From the NCBI GenBank assembly GCA_016708345.1, contig JADJFX010000043.1, forward strand, positions 1 through 64,000: 64,000 nucleotides of DNA, in the 5' to 3' direction. This DNA comes from Candidatus Rhodoferax bjergmarkensis (GTDB lineage: Bacteria > Pseudomonadota > Gammaproteobacteria > Burkholderiales > Burkholderiaceae_C). Both the position numbers and the translations under genes were made by a program. How positions within the stretch are numbered: position 1 is the first letter of the stretch; every line of letters starts with the position of its first letter. The notes under the pieces are model-generated. The model was given only the letters and a program-made list of their open reading frames with translations. It did no database searches and was not told the DNA's origin. Shown piece by piece: positions 61,736-64,000 of this stretch.

Positions 61736-61775
61736 AATTTATTTTTAGCAAGCGCTTGCTTTGTAAAAATAAATT
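61736..61775. promoter_or_regulatory. 40-bp nested palindrome, probable TetR operator
   Basis: The centre AGCAAGCGCTTGCT (61747-61760) is a perfect 14-bp palindrome. Flanking arms AATTTATTTTT (61736-61746) and AAAAATAAATT (61765-61775) are also perfect inverted repeats. It lies 22 bases upstream of the tetR start and ends 7 bases before the end of the RIO kinase gene. Confidence 0.8.
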
Positions 61776-61781
61776 ACGAGG

Positions 61782-62636
61782 TCATTGTGGGCGGAGCGTT
61801 TGCATGCGCAGGCGACGCGCTGCCTCTTCGGCCCGGGCATCGTCGATCTCGCGGATCACACTGCCCACATCCACCAAGCCTTTTTGGTGTTCGAAGCGCC
61901 CTGTGAGAACCGAGTCCGGCTGCAACATGCCCCGCTGGTACAAATCCCACATTTCCGGTCCAAAGTGGGTGTGCAAGAGCTCCGGCGCAAACCGCCCAAA
62001 GTAGGCCCGCAAATTGGCCACATCGCGCAGCAGCATGCGCTTGGCGTGGTTGTTGCCCGCCGCATCGATGGCCTGGGGCAGGTCAATGATGACGGGGCCG
62101 TCCGCTGCCAGCAAAATGTTGAACTCTGACAAATCCCCATGCACCACCCCGGCACAGAGCATGCGCACCACCTCCGTGAGCAGGGCACCGTGGTGGGCTC
62201 GGGCCTGCGCGGGGGTAAGCACCACGTCATTCAACCGCGGGGCTGCGTCACCAAACTCGTCGGTCACCAGCTCCATCAGCAGCACGCCATCGCAAAAGTT
62301 GTAGGGTTTGGGCACGCGCACACCGGCGGCGGCCAGACGGTACAGTGCATCCACCTCGGCGCTTTGCCAGGCGGCCTCCTGTGCCTCGCGTCCGTAACGG
62401 GTGCCCTTGGCCATGGCGCGGGCCTGGCGCGAGTTCTTGACCTTGCGGTTTTCGGTGTAGTCCACCGCCTGGCGAAAACTGCGGTTTTCGGCTTCCTTGT
62501 AGATCTTGGCGCAGCGCGTCTCATCGCCGCAACGCACCACGTAGACCATGGCTTCCTTGCCGCTCATCAGCTGGCGCACCACAGTGTCGATCAAGCCTTC
62601 TTCAATCAGGGATTGCAGTCTTTTGGGTGGTTTCAT
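61782..62636 (-). CDS. RIO-type serine protein kinase
   Basis: The ATG at 62636 (MKPPKRLQSLIEEGLIDTVV) gives 284 residues. RIO motifs are SGKEAMVYVVRCGDETRCAK with the ATP-binding Lys, the catalytic loop GVVHGDLSEFNILL and the metal site VIIDLPQAID. Such bacterial RIO1-like kinases are widespread but little studied. The ATP site and catalytic residues are intact, so activity is expected. No substrate is suggested by the neighbours. Confidence 0.88.
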   Translation of the reverse strand: MKPPKRLQSLIEEGLIDTVVRQLMSGKEAMVYVVRCGDETRCAKIYKEAENRSFRQAVDYTENRKVKNSRQARAMAKGTRYGREAQEAAWQSAEVDALYRLAAAGVRVPKPYNFCDGVLLMELVTDEFGDAAPRLNDVVLTPAQARAHHGALLTEVVRMLCAGVVHGDLSEFNILLAADGPVIIDLPQAIDAAGNNHAKRMLLRDVANLRAYFGRFAPELLHTHFGPEMWDLYQRGMLQPDSVLTGRFEHQKGLVDVGSVIREIDDARAEEAARRLRMQTLRPQ

Positions 62637-62665
62637 GGGTGCTATTTTGCACCCGCACCACAACC

Positions 62666-63304
62666 TCAATAATCGAAGCGCAGATTGACCGAGGTGTCGG
62701 CCCGGTCAAACAAATAGACATCAGCGCTGCTGTTGCTGTGCCGGGTAAACGACACCTGGGGCCGCACCGACAGGCCTTTGGCCACCGTCCAGGTCAACCC
62801 GACGGTAAGGTCATAGAGTTTTTCGTGGCGGGACACCAGATACTGCGGGGTGATGCCACGGTAAACGGAAAACGTGGCCCCTGCGCTGGCGTAGCCGTCC
62901 AGTTTTTCGTTGAACTGCTTCATCAAGTGAATGCGCGGGCCCCAAAACTGACGTTCGCCATCATCGCGCTGACCCAGGGCACGCCCCACTGCACTGGCTC
63001 CCAGAAGACCAAGTACCGTGCTGCCATCCCCCAAGGGCGTCAGCCACCCGCCGGACAATGTGTTGGACAAGGCATCGGGCTCGCCCAAGGCTGTGGGCAC
63101 ATAACCCGCCCGCAAGCCGCCTTGTACAAACCATGCACTGCCCGTCAAGCCAATGCCGGGGCGTGACGCTGGCAAACCACTGCGCAAGTCGTACAAGGAC
63201 TGGGCCGCTACAGAACTTGCCGCAGTACCCGCAGCCGCCGCCAAAACGCTCGCCAGCACAGTGCGCGCAGCGCGCAACACCCGCCTGGACATTTGATTTT
63301 GCAT
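62666..63304 (-). CDS. Predicted outer-membrane beta-barrel protein
   Basis: The product has 212 residues. A signal peptide (RTVLASVLAAAAGTAASSVA, then AQ) is followed by alternating hydrophobic strands such as LYDLTVGLTWTVAKGLSVRP and VSFTRHSNSSADVYLFDRAD, ending in NLRFDY, an outer-membrane C-terminal signature with a final aromatic residue. The family is not recognised by name. A possible FNR-type site lies about 150 bases upstream. Confidence 0.72.
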   Translation of the reverse strand: MQNQMSRRVLRAARTVLASVLAAAAGTAASSVAAQSLYDLRSGLPASRPGIGLTGSAWFVQGGLRAGYVPTALGEPDALSNTLSGGWLTPLGDGSTVLGLLGASAVGRALGQRDDGERQFWGPRIHLMKQFNEKLDGYASAGATFSVYRGITPQYLVSRHEKLYDLTVGLTWTVAKGLSVRPQVSFTRHSNSSADVYLFDRADTSVNLRFDY

Positions 63305-63455
63305 GCGAACCTCCCCTGCAATGGACGGTATGTGAGACCGATGGGTTGGGGTTGAACGCCAGAAACAGCGTTCACTTCCAGCCCATTATGCGACGAGGCC
63401 TGGCAATTGCAAGTGAACGATGTCACAAATTTTTAGCGTCAAATTCTCACGAAAT

Positions 63456-63469
63456 TTGACTTAAATCAA
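63456..63469. promoter_or_regulatory. FNR/ANR-box-like sequence
   Basis: TTGACTTAAATCAA matches the TTGAT-N4-ATCAA consensus at 9 of 10 defined bases. It is about 150 bases upstream of the barrel-protein start. It also sits in a wider palindrome (TTTGACTT...AAGTCAAA). Confidence 0.45.
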
Positions 63470-63489
63470 GTCAAATGGTGAGCAATGGC

Positions 63490-64000
63490 TCACTCCACAA
63501 ACAAGTCAGGAAGGAAATTTTGGGTGCCTGGCGTTACCGAATATTTTTCCAGATCGGTCACGCCATGCGCAGCCAGCACGGTGTCGTCCATGTAAAAATG
63601 GCCGGTGCGGGTGTTATTCTGGGTGAGCACCAGGTAAGCGGCATCGGCCATGATTTCAGGCTTGCGGCACAGCCCCACATCGACCCCCGGAATCATTTGC
63701 ATGGCCGCCGTGGCAATGGCGGTGCGTGGCCACAGGCTGTTGACACCAATGCCGTATTTTTTGAACTCACCCGCATGACCCAAAGTACACATGCTCATGC
63801 CGTACTTGGCCATGGTGTAAGCGGTGTGCGGCGAAAACCAGTGCGCTTGCATGGACAAGGGCGGCGACATGGTCAGCACCTGCGGGTTGCGCCCGGCCTT
63901 GGCCGATTTTTTCAGCTCAGGCAGGCACGCCATGGTGCACAGGTAAGTGCCGCGCGCGTTCACACCGTTCATCAGGTCGAAGCGCTTCATGGGCGTGGCT
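63490..64000 (-). CDS. SDR family oxidoreductase, partial at right edge
   Basis: Only the C-terminal part is in the window (about 170 residues; it enters at the right edge as TPMKRFDLMNGVNARGTYLC). The SDR active site is YTMAKYGMSM (YxxxK present), and VNSLWPRTAIATAAM follows. The overall pattern is that of HSDL2-like short-chain dehydrogenases. The N-terminal nucleotide-binding motif lies beyond the window, so the family call is less specific. Confidence 0.8.
   Translation of the reverse strand, partial: ATPMKRFDLMNGVNARGTYLCTMACLPELKKSAKAGRNPQVLTMSPPLSMQAHWFSPHTAYTMAKYGMSMCTLGHAGEFKKYGIGVNSLWPRTAIATAAMQMIPGVDVGLCRKPEIMADAAYLVLTQNNTRTGHFYMDDTVLAAHGVTDLEKYSVTPGTQNFLPDLFVE

Overview
The window looks like a chromosome segment of a Comamonadaceae betaproteobacterium, most like Rhodoferax or Polaromonas. 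The grounds are high GC content, the gene order corC-lnt-glyQ-glyS-gmhB-plsC, a LiuR-type leucine-degradation cluster, a fused isobutyryl-CoA mutase (IcmF), and many copies of a short dispersed palindromic repeat with the core TAGCTGCTTGCGCA. This assignment rests on recalled family knowledge, not on a database search. I saw no rRNA, tRNA, CRISPR array, prophage or intact transposase.

Region 1 (1-16.5 kb) is accessory and surface-related. It holds a two-partner-secretion exoprotein (off the left edge, frameshifted), a lipoprotein, and a giant DUF4347/cadherin-repeat adhesin-like protein. It also holds a response regulator and a convergent 7TM sensor kinase that is frameshifted in a C7 tract. 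Two paralogous AAA-ATPase/PD-(D/E)XK genes (DUF1703 type), a truncated DUF4143 ATPase and two decayed Walker-A fragments are scattered among them. Their 3' ends carry the dispersed repeat.

Region 2 (16.5-23.3 kb) is a catabolic unit on the minus strand: MerR (LiuR-like), isovaleryl-CoA dehydrogenase, beta carbonic anhydrase, AceK and a thiolase (frameshifted). A 24-bp palindrome upstream of the MerR gene recurs just before icmF at 40.8 kb. This links leucine degradation, the glyoxylate-shunt switch and branched-chain acyl-CoA rearrangement in one probable regulon.

Region 3 (23.5-44.2 kb) is mostly housekeeping: YgjP-like metalloprotease, PlsC, GmhB, GlySQ, Lnt and CorC, then a GNAT protein, a GMC oxidoreductase with its small subunit, an M20 amidohydrolase, CoaX, a persulfide dioxygenase-rhodanese fusion, an alpha carbonic anhydrase and IcmF. 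A 131-bp element with inverted ends lies exactly between corC and lnt and contains lnt's annotated start codon. IcmF carries two repeat-derived in-frame insertions.

Region 4 (44.2-55 kb) is accessory again: a DUF433/DUF5615 pair, a DUF4143 ATPase, a 400-bp nearly pure G block that is probably an assembly artefact, a remnant of a second DUF4143 gene, a VapC/Phd-like pair, two DEAD-box helicases, an Hpt/pseudo-receiver protein with a stand-alone receiver, and an antitoxin gene with an in-frame amber codon.

Region 5 (55-64 kb) returns to core metabolism: an Atm1-like ABC exporter, an acyl-CoA thioesterase, a LivK-like binding protein, a coupled tetR-SDR-acyl-CoA dehydrogenase operon with a 40-bp nested palindrome upstream, a RIO-type kinase, an outer-membrane barrel protein and a partial SDR at the right edge.
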